From: Bacteroides sp.
GTDB taxonomy: Bacteria > Bacteroidota > Bacteroidia > Bacteroidales > Bacteroidaceae
Reading direction: 5' to 3'
DNA length: 21,349 bases
NCBI GenBank assembly: GCA_030151885.1
Contig: JASLCG010000112.1
Coordinates: forward strand, 1 to 21,349
Below are positions 7,887-15,148 of this stretch, piece by piece. Under the pieces are notes generated by a model. It ran no database searches and was not told where the DNA came from. It saw nothing but the letters and a program-made list of their open reading frames with translations. How positions within the stretch are numbered: position 1 is the stretch's first letter; every line of letters begins with the position of its first letter. A program made the translations under genes and the position numbers.

Positions 7887-9128
7887 TTATAATATAATAT
7901 CTGATTGTAAAATTTCAGAGTTCCATGGTAAAGGATCACCTAGTTCAATAATTAATCCACCCTCTTCTCTTGGAGTTGTAGGAACTTCTATAGTACCTCC
8001 AGATTTTAGTGTTAGATTAACTTCTCTAATTTGATTCGCTAAGAATTTCTCTTTAACTAAACCCGACCAGTAAACTGTTTTAGGTGCATCAAGTGAAGTA
8101 CCATCAGACAATTGATGTCCAACTTTACCTTCTCCAGAAATCACAACAAAGTATATACGCTCGTTTTTAGCTTGCATGTTAGAGTTATCATCCTCACGAC
8201 CATCATTATTTGGGAAAACTACAATGTCATTCCACATTGAGAAGTTACCACTTAAGATTTTGTTAGGTTTATACCCTGTTTTAGGATCTTCTGTTTTAAA
8301 GATTTCATTTCCTGTCATAACAAGAATTTTGTCGACATCAGAAGTCTTATTAACACCTCCCTTTTTCTTGCCTGCTTCAACAGAGAAGTTTTCTGGTAAT
8401 CTGTGAATCATTACCGAAGCATTTTTAGAAAAATCTACACCTTTTTCCTTATTTTCATTAACTACACCCGCTTCTGTATCTTTTACATTTAAACGTAATC
8501 TCATTAATGATACTTCACGAGCTATTTTAATAGCAGGAACTTTAGCTACCTCTCCCGATTTTACTACAACTTTACTTGGAGCTTCTCCAATAAATATTTC
8601 AGAAGGTTCTACAAAAGCTTTCTTAGCTTTTAGTTTATCACCTGTAAAGGTTGGGAATGTGCTCTCTTTGTAGTTCAACAACAAGTCTGAAACATTTTTT
8701 TGACGAACATTAAAAGAGTTCCAAAGTTCATCCTTACCATTAATTGTTGTAACAATTTTATCAGCATTACCAACATTAGCAACTACAACTAGAGTGTACT
8801 CGCCTACTGGAACATCTGTGTAAGTAAAAGTTTTAGTTCCGTCAACTGTACTATTTGGCAGTTGAGATGTAGTGTGAGCATATTTAATTACACCCGCTTC
8901 GTTGTAAAGCAAGAATTGTAATGATGAAATGTTTTTCCATGAAGTTTCTGGAATTGCAGTAGATTTTGTTGCAGTAGCTCTAGACATGAATTGTGAGCTT
9001 GCGAAGTTTACTTCAAATGAAACCTTTCCTTTTGGCTCATTTATATCACCCTCATTCAAACTATTTGAACAAGAGTATAGTGTCAATGCAATAAGCAAAG
9101 ACAAAACTTGTGTGAGTTTTTTTGTCAT
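7887..9128 (-). CDS. Major fimbrillin (FimA/Mfa1-type, type V pilin) lipoprotein precursor
   Basis: 413 aa, first gene of the operon. The lipoprotein signal ends LTLYSC (Cys20). The following strand KGKVSFEVNF and Arg50 (FMSRATAT) lie where FimA and Mfa1 of Porphyromonas gingivalis are cut by an arginine protease (near residues 46-50) to open the groove for strand exchange. Two beta domains follow: about 60-190, with VPVGEYTLVVVANVGNAD and the conserved junction KKAFVEPSEIFIGEAP, and about 195-413, with REVSLMRLRLNV and VYWSGLVKEKFLANQIREVNLTL. The C-terminus (PLPWNSEILQSDIIL) resembles the donor-strand tail of type V pilins. First position, size and a following mRNA hairpin all fit the major shaft subunit. 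The exact family (FimA, Mfa1 or a Bacteroides fimbrillin) is not resolved. Confidence 0.88.
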   Translation of the reverse strand: MTKKLTQVLSLLIALTLYSCSNSLNEGDINEPKGKVSFEVNFASSQFMSRATATKSTAIPETSWKNISSLQFLLYNEAGVIKYAHTTSQLPNSTVDGTKTFTYTDVPVGEYTLVVVANVGNADKIVTTINGKDELWNSFNVRQKNVSDLLLNYKESTFPTFTGDKLKAKKAFVEPSEIFIGEAPSKVVVKSGEVAKVPAIKIAREVSLMRLRLNVKDTEAGVVNENKEKGVDFSKNASVMIHRLPENFSVEAGKKKGGVNKTSDVDKILVMTGNEIFKTEDPKTGYKPNKILSGNFSMWNDIVVFPNNDGREDDNSNMQAKNERIYFVVISGEGKVGHQLSDGTSLDAPKTVYWSGLVKEKFLANQIREVNLTLKSGGTIEVPTTPREEGGLIIELGDPLPWNSEILQSDIIL

Positions 9129-9681
9129 AAATTAACTTTAAATAGTGTTACTTAAAAAAAAATAGTGTGTGCGTGAAAGTTTTACACAATTTCATTAAAA
9201 ATCTTTTACAAACATACCTCTAAATTTTTATATAAAAAAAATATCACACTAGCCTACTTTTATAATTCAGCACATCAACCCATACGTATAAAAATGCACT
9301 TAAATACCATTTATGATGGTTATTATCAACTATTTATATTTAAAAAAAATATAAATTAAAATCGTTTTTACAATACAAAAAAACTTGAAAATCAAGTTCT
9401 TATTTATATATAATTAACTGTTGTACATATACAAAAAATAATTTTACCAATGAGTACAACTCTTTTAGTTCTAAAAATATGAGTTAATCAAACAAATAAT
9501 TTAATTCGACTTTCTTGACATTTTATAATACAGCATTAATTGTTAAACATTATACACTTAACTTTTTTTATAATAAAGACAAACAAGTCTTAATAATTAG
9601 CTACCTTTACAGGCGTGAATTAAATGAAATTACTTATTTAAAAATAAGAAGCTAGGGCTTTATTCAGCTCTACAATAATAT
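9129..9681. other. 553-bp divergent intergenic region between fimbrial operon and LRV lipoprotein gene
   Basis: Very A+T-rich, with no convincing gene. It holds the candidate fimbrial promoter, a 9-A tract (9154-9162), an 8-A tract (9234-9241), two direct copies of AAATAGTGT (9140-9148 and 9160-9168, 20 bp apart), and a small hairpin AACTTGA-AAA-TCAAGTT (9382-9398). For the plus-strand gene the only promoter-like match is weak (TACCTTTA just after 9600). I see no long inverted repeats that would mark an invertible promoter. Confidence 0.6.
9209..9216 (-). promoter_or_regulatory. Candidate Bacteroidota -7 element for the fimbrial operon
   Basis: The minus strand reads TATGTTTG, a full match to the Bacteroidota -7 consensus TAnnTTTG. 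It predicts a transcript start near 9203 and a leader of about 75 nt before the fimbrillin ATG. The -33 region has no TTTG; a run of eight T (9234-9241) lies about 17 bp upstream instead. The match is short, so confidence is moderate. Confidence 0.45.
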
Positions 9682-10824
9682 ATGAAAGCCCTTAATATTT
9701 TTTTTATTATACTGATACCACTAATTGTAAGTTGCAAAGGATCAAACAGTAAATTGCTTCAACTTCAAAAACCCTCTTCAGAAAGGATAGAGAGATCTAT
9801 TCAAGACAAAAAAGCTTTTAAAAGAATTTTGCACAATCTTACATCGGATAATAACCCATATGTACGTGAAGTTGTAGCACAAAATGTACTAACTACTAAA
9901 GAAGATTTACTAACTCTTTCTAAAGATCAATTTAAAGATTGCAGACTATCTGTTCTATTAAATCCTGCAACTCCTTCTGACATAATTAATACTTTGACTT
10001 TAGATTCTGACAACTATATAAGCTATGTAGCTGCTATGTATGTTAAAAAGGATAAGATGCTTAATTTTATTAAAGGAACCCCATTAGAACATAATCAAAT
10101 GAAAAAGAAGATTATTGACAACTACTATATGCTAGTAAAAATTAAAAATAGAATTATGGGAGGGGTTGATCTTAAAATTGCATGCCATATGTTTCTACCG
10201 AACACAAAAATTCCTAATTCCCTACTAGACAAATACATTAATAGTAGCGATGTTATTATGAGACTTAGCATAGCAAAAAGCGCTTATACCCCACTAAAGT
10301 ATTTACGAAAATTATCTACCGATGATGATGTAAGGGTTAGAGAATCTGTTGCCATGAACGACAGTTGCACCACAGAGCTACTACACATGTTATCAGAAGA
10401 TATTAATCCTCATGTACGTTACTATGTTAGTACTAATCCTAACACAGCAGTGGAAACTTTAGAAGTGTTAGCAGACGACAATGTAAATTTTGTACAAGGA
10501 GGGGTAGCAGAAAATCACAATACACCACCTCATGTATTACGGTATCTTTTTACTCATTTTAATAAAATTAATTTTCTAGATATAGAGATAGATACTACTA
10601 ATGGAGTAAAAATAGCAGAGAACATCGCTGCAAATCCTAACACACCTCAAGATATATTAGACTCTTTATTCCTTGAAAAAAGTCCTAATATACGCGCAGG
10701 TTTAGCAAGAAACCCAAAAACATCTGTAGAGATTTTAAGTAAGCTTTCTAAGGATTTTTTTGCAATAGTAAGAGGAAGTGTTGCCAGTAATATGCTTGGA
10801 GAGACCTATAAAGACTACTTATAA
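9682..10824 (+). CDS. Lipoprotein built of leucine-rich repeat variant (LRV) units
   Basis: 380 aa. The signal peptide ends LIVSC (Cys18), so it is probably a lipoprotein. The rest is mostly 23-25-residue helical repeats of the LRV type (VRxxVAxNPNTPxxxLxxLxxD). Units start near 60 (VREVVAQN), 87 (CRLSVLLNPATP), 192 (IMRLSIAKSAYTP), 218 (RVRESVAMND), 244 (HVRYYVSTNPNT), 269 (FVQGGVAENHNTP), 311 (IAENIAANPNTP), 336 (IRAGLARNPKTS) and 362 (IVRGSVASN). A non-repeat insert covers about 120-190. LRV/HEAT-like arrays usually make protein contacts. The Fe-S cysteine cluster known in the Azotobacter LRV protein is not present. The gene is a single transcription unit, divergent from the fimbrial operon and closed by a palindromic terminator. 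Function unknown. Confidence 0.85.
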   Translation: MKALNIFFIILIPLIVSCKGSNSKLLQLQKPSSERIERSIQDKKAFKRILHNLTSDNNPYVREVVAQNVLTTKEDLLTLSKDQFKDCRLSVLLNPATPSDIINTLTLDSDNYISYVAAMYVKKDKMLNFIKGTPLEHNQMKKKIIDNYYMLVKIKNRIMGGVDLKIACHMFLPNTKIPNSLLDKYINSSDVIMRLSIAKSAYTPLKYLRKLSTDDDVRVRESVAMNDSCTTELLHMLSEDINPHVRYYVSTNPNTAVETLEVLADDNVNFVQGGVAENHNTPPHVLRYLFTHFNKINFLDIEIDTTNGVKIAENIAANPNTPQDILDSLFLEKSPNIRAGLARNPKTSVEILSKLSKDFFAIVRGSVASNMLGETYKDYL

Positions 10825-10836
10825 TATTATTATTTG

Positions 10837-10890
10837 ACCATTTAACAACAAAGGCTTTAGAATATTCTAAAGCCTTTGTTGTTAAATGGT
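10837..10890. terminator. 54-bp perfect palindrome, bidirectional terminator between convergent genes
   Basis: Arms 10837-10863 and 10864-10890 are exact reverse complements (27 bp each) centred on GAATATTC. It starts 13 bp after the stop of the plus-strand LRV gene and ends 12 bp before the stop of the minus-strand lipoprotein gene. Its position between convergent genes fits shared termination in both directions. Neither side has a long pure T-tract, so the very long stem may be the main determinant. Confidence 0.85.
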
Positions 10891-10901
10891 TAGTTAGTTA
10901 T

Positions 10902-11666
10902 TTACTTAATAACCTTGACCAGTTGTTTTTGATAAAGAGTATACACATCTTTCACTCCATTTAATGCAGTTAAATGCAATTCATTACCTACTAGCTTAGC
11001 CATACCTTTTGACTCGACTGCACCTATATAAATAAATTTAGATTTAGTTACATAGTATATATAATGCATTATGCTTTTATTTGCTTTACCTATTGATATT
11101 ACAACTTCTTTTCCTGCTATATTATCAATATCTAATACAGTTACTTGAACAGAGTAACCAGGAAGTAGATCTCCATAATCATCAAAGAAATCTCCTTCTT
11201 GTACAGAGTTCATTAAGTTTTGAGCATCGCCGTTTTTTATTGCCAATACTCTAACACCATTAGGATGATCTAACCCCAAAGTTAAAGTCTCAATTCTTTT
11301 ATCTCCATCCATATCCAACTGAATAGTCTTATCATTTAGAAGTTGCTTTGAATCACTAATAACATAGTGTGCACCTACCGGAGCATCAAACATCAACTTC
11401 ACTTTGGTTTCAGTCGAAATATACTTACTAGAAGTAAGTTTCTGCAAGTTTGGAGCAGAATCGGTATTACCTTTTACACCATCAGTTTGATACTGTGCAC
11501 TCTCATCGTGATTTGTACCAGAGTTTACTGGATATATGGTATCAACTCCATCATTTACTTCAACCCTATTTTCAATATTATTACTGCTATCTTGCTTATT
11601 GAACCAACAAGATCCCACCATTCCTATTAACAGTATTATTAAAATAAAAACTATCAGTTTCTTCAT
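10902..11666 (-). CDS. FG-GAP/VCBS-like lipoprotein at the end of the men operon
   Basis: 254 aa. The N-terminal signal ends GMVGSC (Cys20), followed by a low-complexity polar linker (about 21-85). The C-terminal half (about 90-254) has two FG-GAP/VCBS-like units with acidic turns. In the first, LDMDGDKRIETLTLG (near 117-131) has the D-x-D-x-D pattern of a calcium-binding loop followed by a strand. In the second, VLDIDNIAGKEVVISIG repeats the theme with a less complete loop. A final stretch LHLTALNGVKDVYTLYQKQLVKV looks like another blade. It starts 8 bp after the AlaX-like gene, so it should be in the same transcript, which then ends at the 54-bp palindrome. I do not recognise a specific function. 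A periplasmic or surface-exposed lipoprotein is the safest reading. Confidence 0.78.
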   Translation of the reverse strand: MKKLIVFILIILLIGMVGSCWFNKQDSSNNIENRVEVNDGVDTIYPVNSGTNHDESAQYQTDGVKGNTDSAPNLQKLTSSKYISTETKVKLMFDAPVGAHYVISDSKQLLNDKTIQLDMDGDKRIETLTLGLDHPNGVRVLAIKNGDAQNLMNSVQEGDFFDDYGDLLPGYSVQVTVLDIDNIAGKEVVISIGKANKSIMHYIYYVTKSKFIYIGAVESKGMAKLVGNELHLTALNGVKDVYTLYQKQLVKVIK

Positions 11667-11674
11667 ACTACTTA

Positions 11675-12136
11675 CTATTTTAATTTAAACCTTAATCTTA
11701 ATACACCATCATTATATGAATATGATGAGATCACAAATGTACCTATTTCTGATGTATTTTTTACATGATCGCCAATACAAGCACAAAGATCATAATCACC
11801 AATTTTAATCAAACGAAGCGTTTCAGAAGCATTATCTGGCAACCTATTTAAATCAATAATATTTTTAGCCTCACTTTGAGTCGTATATACCTCTTTAACA
11901 TCTAAGTTTTTTGCTATTACTGCATTTACCTCTTTTTCAACTCTTTTTATCTCATCTTCCGTTGGTTCAGTAGTTAATTCGTAATCACATTTGCTCTTTT
12001 TACGTTCAATATGGGCATTATTTGATCTAGTACATCCAAACAATCTCACCATTGTAGCATTCAGCAAATGCTCTGCGGTATGCATTGGTGGATACTCTTT
12101 TTTATTGTGTTTATTTAATTCCAACTGTTTTTCCAT
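11675..12136 (-). CDS. Stand-alone alanyl-tRNA editing domain protein (AlaX-S-like)
   Basis: 153 aa, the length of a minimal trans-editing domain. The zinc-site motifs of the AlaRS/ThrRS second additional domain are visible: H-x3-H in MHTAEHLLNA (His19, His23) and C-x3-H in CACIGDH (Cys120, His124). There is no catalytic AlaRS domain and no N-terminal beta-barrel, as expected for the short AlaX class. Such proteins hydrolyse mischarged Ser- or Gly-tRNA(Ala). Substrate choice cannot be read here, and the ThrRS-editing-like alternative is not fully excluded. Its ATG overlaps the menE stop by one base (TAATG), so translation is probably coupled to the menaquinone genes. That is an unexpected partner, because nothing links tRNA editing to quinone synthesis directly. 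Confidence 0.87.
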   Translation of the reverse strand: MEKQLELNKHNKKEYPPMHTAEHLLNATMVRLFGCTRSNNAHIERKKSKCDYELTTEPTEDEIKRVEKEVNAVIAKNLDVKEVYTTQSEAKNIIDLNRLPDNASETLRLIKIGDYDLCACIGDHVKNTSEIGTFVISSYSYNDGVLRLRFKLK

Positions 12137-13233
12137 TAATTATTTTTCTGTTTGTATAATTCTTCAGCAAGTCTACAACACGCCTCTCTCTGTATTTTTT
12201 GCGTTTTTGTTAATGGTATTCTACTTACTAAATAGATACTTTTAGGCATTTCATATCCAGATAACACCCTACTTAAGTCTGCTTTTGTCGGAATAAGAGT
12301 CTCGTCATCTCCCTCAATTAACAAAGTAACCGCCGAGCCTAATTTACCATCACTTCTAGATGTTATTACATAAGGTACTGATATTAAAGACCTCAAGCTA
12401 TGTTCAATTTTTTCAATTTGAAGTTTAACACCACCACTATTTATAACATTATCTAATCTTCCAAGCACTTGAAATCTACCATCTTCTAATATATTTACAA
12501 TATCATTGGTAACCAATATCTTATCAGACACTAATGGAGCATCAATACAAAGTGTTCCATCACTAGTTTTAGAAACATTGACATTTGGAAGTGGCGCATA
12601 CCAAATACTTTTAGATTCTCCATTTAAAGCCCTTATTGCTATATGAGACACAGTTTCTGTCATACCATAACTCGAATAATATTCATTTTTAAAATGATTC
12701 AACTCTTGCTGTATATCATCTGTTATAGCTCCTCCTCCTATTAGGACTTTAGACACTTTTGACAATCTACATCTATCTGGTTCATTGCTTAATGAGTTAT
12801 AAACCTGTAGTGGTACTAAAGCTGTAAAATCTATAGTTTCAGCAAAATCTTTAAAAGGTCTTCCCGAAGGAACTCTGACATACAAATCTGCACCACTAAA
12901 TAATGCACGAACCAGCATCATTTTACCAGCAATATAGTTCGAAGACATGCATAGCAACATTTTTGTACTCTTTTTAATACCAAAAAAAGAACATGTTAGC
13001 TTAGCACTATTATACATGTGTTCTTTTTTAACCTTTATAGATTTTGGTACACCTGTAGAACCCGAGGTTTTCACTACAATGTAACTTTCTTTATCAAACC
13101 ATGTAAAAAGAAAATTAACTACCTCTTTATACATTTTATACTCTTCTGCTGATGCCGCGCTTTTAACAAAAGAGTCTAAAGTATTCTCACTATACTGTAC
13201 ACCATTTAATGTTATTATAGTACAGCTATTCAT
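12136..13233 (-). CDS. menE: o-Succinylbenzoate-CoA ligase MenE
   Basis: Started at ATG 13233 the protein has 365 aa and overlaps the menC stop by 8 bp. In-frame ATGs at 13242 and 13275 would extend it by 3 or 14 residues; the longest form adds a poorly related tail (MHCGLFLRKLKM) read out of menC, so it is less likely. It activates o-succinylbenzoate with ATP and joins it to CoA. Acyl-adenylate motifs are clear: P-loop TSGSTGVPK (about 56-64), YSSYGMTET, GRLDNVINSGGVKLQ, and the C-terminal catalytic lysine region PLTKTQKIQR. It is shorter than many acyl-CoA ligases, as is usual for MenE of this phylum, with a reduced N-terminal part. It lies between menC and the AlaX-like gene. Confidence 0.92.
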   Translation of the reverse strand: MNSCTIITLNGVQYSENTLDSFVKSAASAEEYKMYKEVVNFLFTWFDKESYIVVKTSGSTGVPKSIKVKKEHMYNSAKLTCSFFGIKKSTKMLLCMSSNYIAGKMMLVRALFSGADLYVRVPSGRPFKDFAETIDFTALVPLQVYNSLSNEPDRCRLSKVSKVLIGGGAITDDIQQELNHFKNEYYSSYGMTETVSHIAIRALNGESKSIWYAPLPNVNVSKTSDGTLCIDAPLVSDKILVTNDIVNILEDGRFQVLGRLDNVINSGGVKLQIEKIEHSLRSLISVPYVITSRSDGKLGSAVTLLIEGDDETLIPTKADLSRVLSGYEMPKSIYLVSRIPLTKTQKIQREACCRLAEELYKQKNN

Positions 13234-14275
13234 AACACACATTTTTAATTTTCGAAGGAATAAACCACAGTGCATCCTTTTGTATCTCCAGTGGAAACTC
13301 TACATTATCTGTAAACAGCATACCTGTTCCTAATCCTTGCGGCAACTTAGAGTTTAAAGTGGCTGTCCATTGAGCTATTGCATTTAATCCTAAATTAGAT
13401 TCTAGTGCCGATGTTATCCACCACTTTACACCTCGCTTATCAGCTTCATCTATCCATTCTTTACAGCCAGATATACCACCATGTAAAGAGGGCTTAAGAA
13501 TAATATACTGTGGTTTAATTGTATCTAATAACTCTTGCTTGGCAGATACAGTATTGCATCCTATCAACTCTTCATCTAGTGCTATTGGTAATGGTGTTTG
13601 AGCTGAAAGTTTTGCCATATACTCCCATTGACCAGCCTTAATAGGTTGTTCAATAGAATGAAGCTTTAATTCGGCCAATCTCTCTAGCTTACAAAGCGCT
13701 TCTTCGGGCATAAAAGCTCCATTAGCATCTACTCTTAATTCTATTTGATCTTCCGTAAATTTAGAACGAATATAGGTCAACAGTTCCATTTCTTTCTCAA
13801 AATCTATCGCACCAATTTTAAGCTTAATACACCTGTAGCCAAGGGACATTTTAGCCTCAATTTGTTCTATCATTTGATCAAACGACCCCATCCAAATCAA
13901 CCCATTAATCGGAATCCCTACCTCTCCACGGGAAAAAGGAGTATCCCACAACTTAATAGATGCTTGCTGATAGTGTTGCCATGCCGTTTCAAAACCAAAT
14001 AGCATAGAAGGATATGACTTCAAAGACTCCCAATCAATACCTTTTTGAAGATTGAATACTTCTGCAAATTGTTTTAACCTCTCCTCATAATCAGGAAAAG
14101 CATCACAGCTTAAATCTGGCAAAGGAGCGCACTCTCCATAACCTACATGATTAATATCCTTTTTATCTACAAAGAGTATATACCACGACTTTCTCGTAGT
14201 ATATACTCCTCTTGATGTACCTGCAGGTTTTTTAAAATGAAATAACCTGGGTTCTATTTTTATTTCAAAATTCAT
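13226..14275 (-). CDS. menC: o-Succinylbenzoate synthase MenC
   Basis: 349 aa, enolase superfamily. It dehydrates SHCHC (2-succinyl-6-hydroxy-2,4-cyclohexadiene-1-carboxylate) to o-succinylbenzoate. The N-terminal capping domain includes GYGECAPLPDLS. The barrel domain shows the catalytic lysine pair K-x-K in CIKLKIG (Lys151, Lys153), metal ligands Asp183 (RVDANGAF), Glu209 (HSIEQPI) and Asp234 (IALDEELIG), and the second catalytic lysine Lys261 (ILKPSLHGG). All key residues are present. The gene starts 29 bp after the menB stop and overlaps menE, so the set is co-transcribed. Enolase-superfamily relatives such as dipeptide epimerases look similar, but the operon context settles the assignment. 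Confidence 0.94.
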   Translation of the reverse strand: MNFEIKIEPRLFHFKKPAGTSRGVYTTRKSWYILFVDKKDINHVGYGECAPLPDLSCDAFPDYEERLKQFAEVFNLQKGIDWESLKSYPSMLFGFETAWQHYQQASIKLWDTPFSRGEVGIPINGLIWMGSFDQMIEQIEAKMSLGYRCIKLKIGAIDFEKEMELLTYIRSKFTEDQIELRVDANGAFMPEEALCKLERLAELKLHSIEQPIKAGQWEYMAKLSAQTPLPIALDEELIGCNTVSAKQELLDTIKPQYIILKPSLHGGISGCKEWIDEADKRGVKWWITSALESNLGLNAIAQWTATLNSKLPQGLGTGMLFTDNVEFPLEIQKDALWFIPSKIKNVCYE

Positions 14276-14304
14276 TTTACCTTTAATCTTAGATAAGCTC
14301 TAAG

Positions 14305-15126
14305 TTAAGGGAATTTTGGATATTGGTCAAAATTTGGTTTGCGTTTTTCAAGGAAAGCATTCTTTCCCTCTTGAGCTTCGTCTGTTAGATAATATAAAAG
14401 TGTAGCATCTCCAGCTAGCTCTTGAATACCAGCTTGGCCATCTAGTTCTGCATTTAATCCTGCTTTAATCATACGTAAAGCCAATGGACTTAACAACATC
14501 ATCTCCTCAGCCCAGGATACATACTCATCTTCCAACTCCTCTAAAGGAACAACTTTATTCACAAGTCCCATATCCAATGCCTCTTGTGCATTATATTTAC
14601 GACACAAGAACCATATTTCTCTAGCTTTTTTCTGACCTATTACTCTTGCTAAGTAAGAAGCTCCAAATCCTGCATCAAAACTTCCAACACGAGGACCTGT
14701 TTGTCCAAATATCGCATTCTCCGAAGCTATAGATAAATCACAAACTACATGCAATACATGTCCTCCACCAATTGCAAATCCATTTACAGCAGCAATTACA
14801 GGTTTTGGAATAGATCTAATCTGCTTTTGCACATCTAATACACTTAAACGCGGTACACCATCTTTACCAATATATCCCCCACGACCTTTAACATTTTGAT
14901 CTCCTCCAGAACAGAAAGCTTTATCACCAGCTCCAGTAAGAACTATCACATTAATAGATGGTTCTTCGCGACAGATTCTCATTGCATCACTCATTTCTGC
15001 AGTCGTTTGAGGTGTAAATGCATTTCTGTAACGCTCACGATTTATTGTAATACGTGCAATACCATTATGAAAATCAAAAATTATATCTTCGTATTCTTTG
15101 ATTATTTTCCAATCTCTTTTAGCCAT
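14305..15126 (-). CDS. menB: 1,4-Dihydroxy-2-naphthoyl-CoA synthase MenB
   Basis: 273 aa, crotonase superfamily, full length. It closes the second ring of the naphthoquinone by an intramolecular Claisen condensation of o-succinylbenzoyl-CoA. The N-terminal part carries INRERYRNAFTPQT. The oxyanion-hole and substrate region contains FCSGGDQNVKGRGGY (about 72-85) and VNGFAIGGGHVLHVVCDL. The signature GQTGPRVGSFDAGFG (141-155) is typical of MenB. Gly144 in QTGP is the residue reported for the bicarbonate-dependent class (the other class has Asp there), so this enzyme probably needs bicarbonate as a catalytic base. The C-terminal tail KRKPNFDQYPKFP is also typical. It lies 22 bp after menD and 29 bp before menC. 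Confidence 0.95.
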   Translation of the reverse strand: MAKRDWKIIKEYEDIIFDFHNGIARITINRERYRNAFTPQTTAEMSDAMRICREEPSINVIVLTGAGDKAFCSGGDQNVKGRGGYIGKDGVPRLSVLDVQKQIRSIPKPVIAAVNGFAIGGGHVLHVVCDLSIASENAIFGQTGPRVGSFDAGFGASYLARVIGQKKAREIWFLCRKYNAQEALDMGLVNKVVPLEELEDEYVSWAEEMMLLSPLALRMIKAGLNAELDGQAGIQELAGDATLLYYLTDEAQEGKNAFLEKRKPNFDQYPKFP

Positions 15127-15148
15127 ATCTATATATATTAAAAGTTTA

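Noticed and set aside
9382..9398. Small hairpin AACTTGA-AAA-TCAAGTT as a terminator
   Set aside because: Only 7 bp, A+T-rich and not placed after any gene end; it may be chance in this A+T-rich spacer.
9129..9681. Invertible (phase-variable) promoter for the fimbrial operon
   Set aside because: Bacteroidales fimbriae often use inversions, but I found no pair of long inverted repeats flanking the candidate promoter and no recombinase gene in the window.
13234..13275. Upstream start codon for menE at 13275
   Set aside because: It overlaps menC by 50 bp and adds a tail unlike MenE; the later ATG at 13233 gives a normal short overlap.
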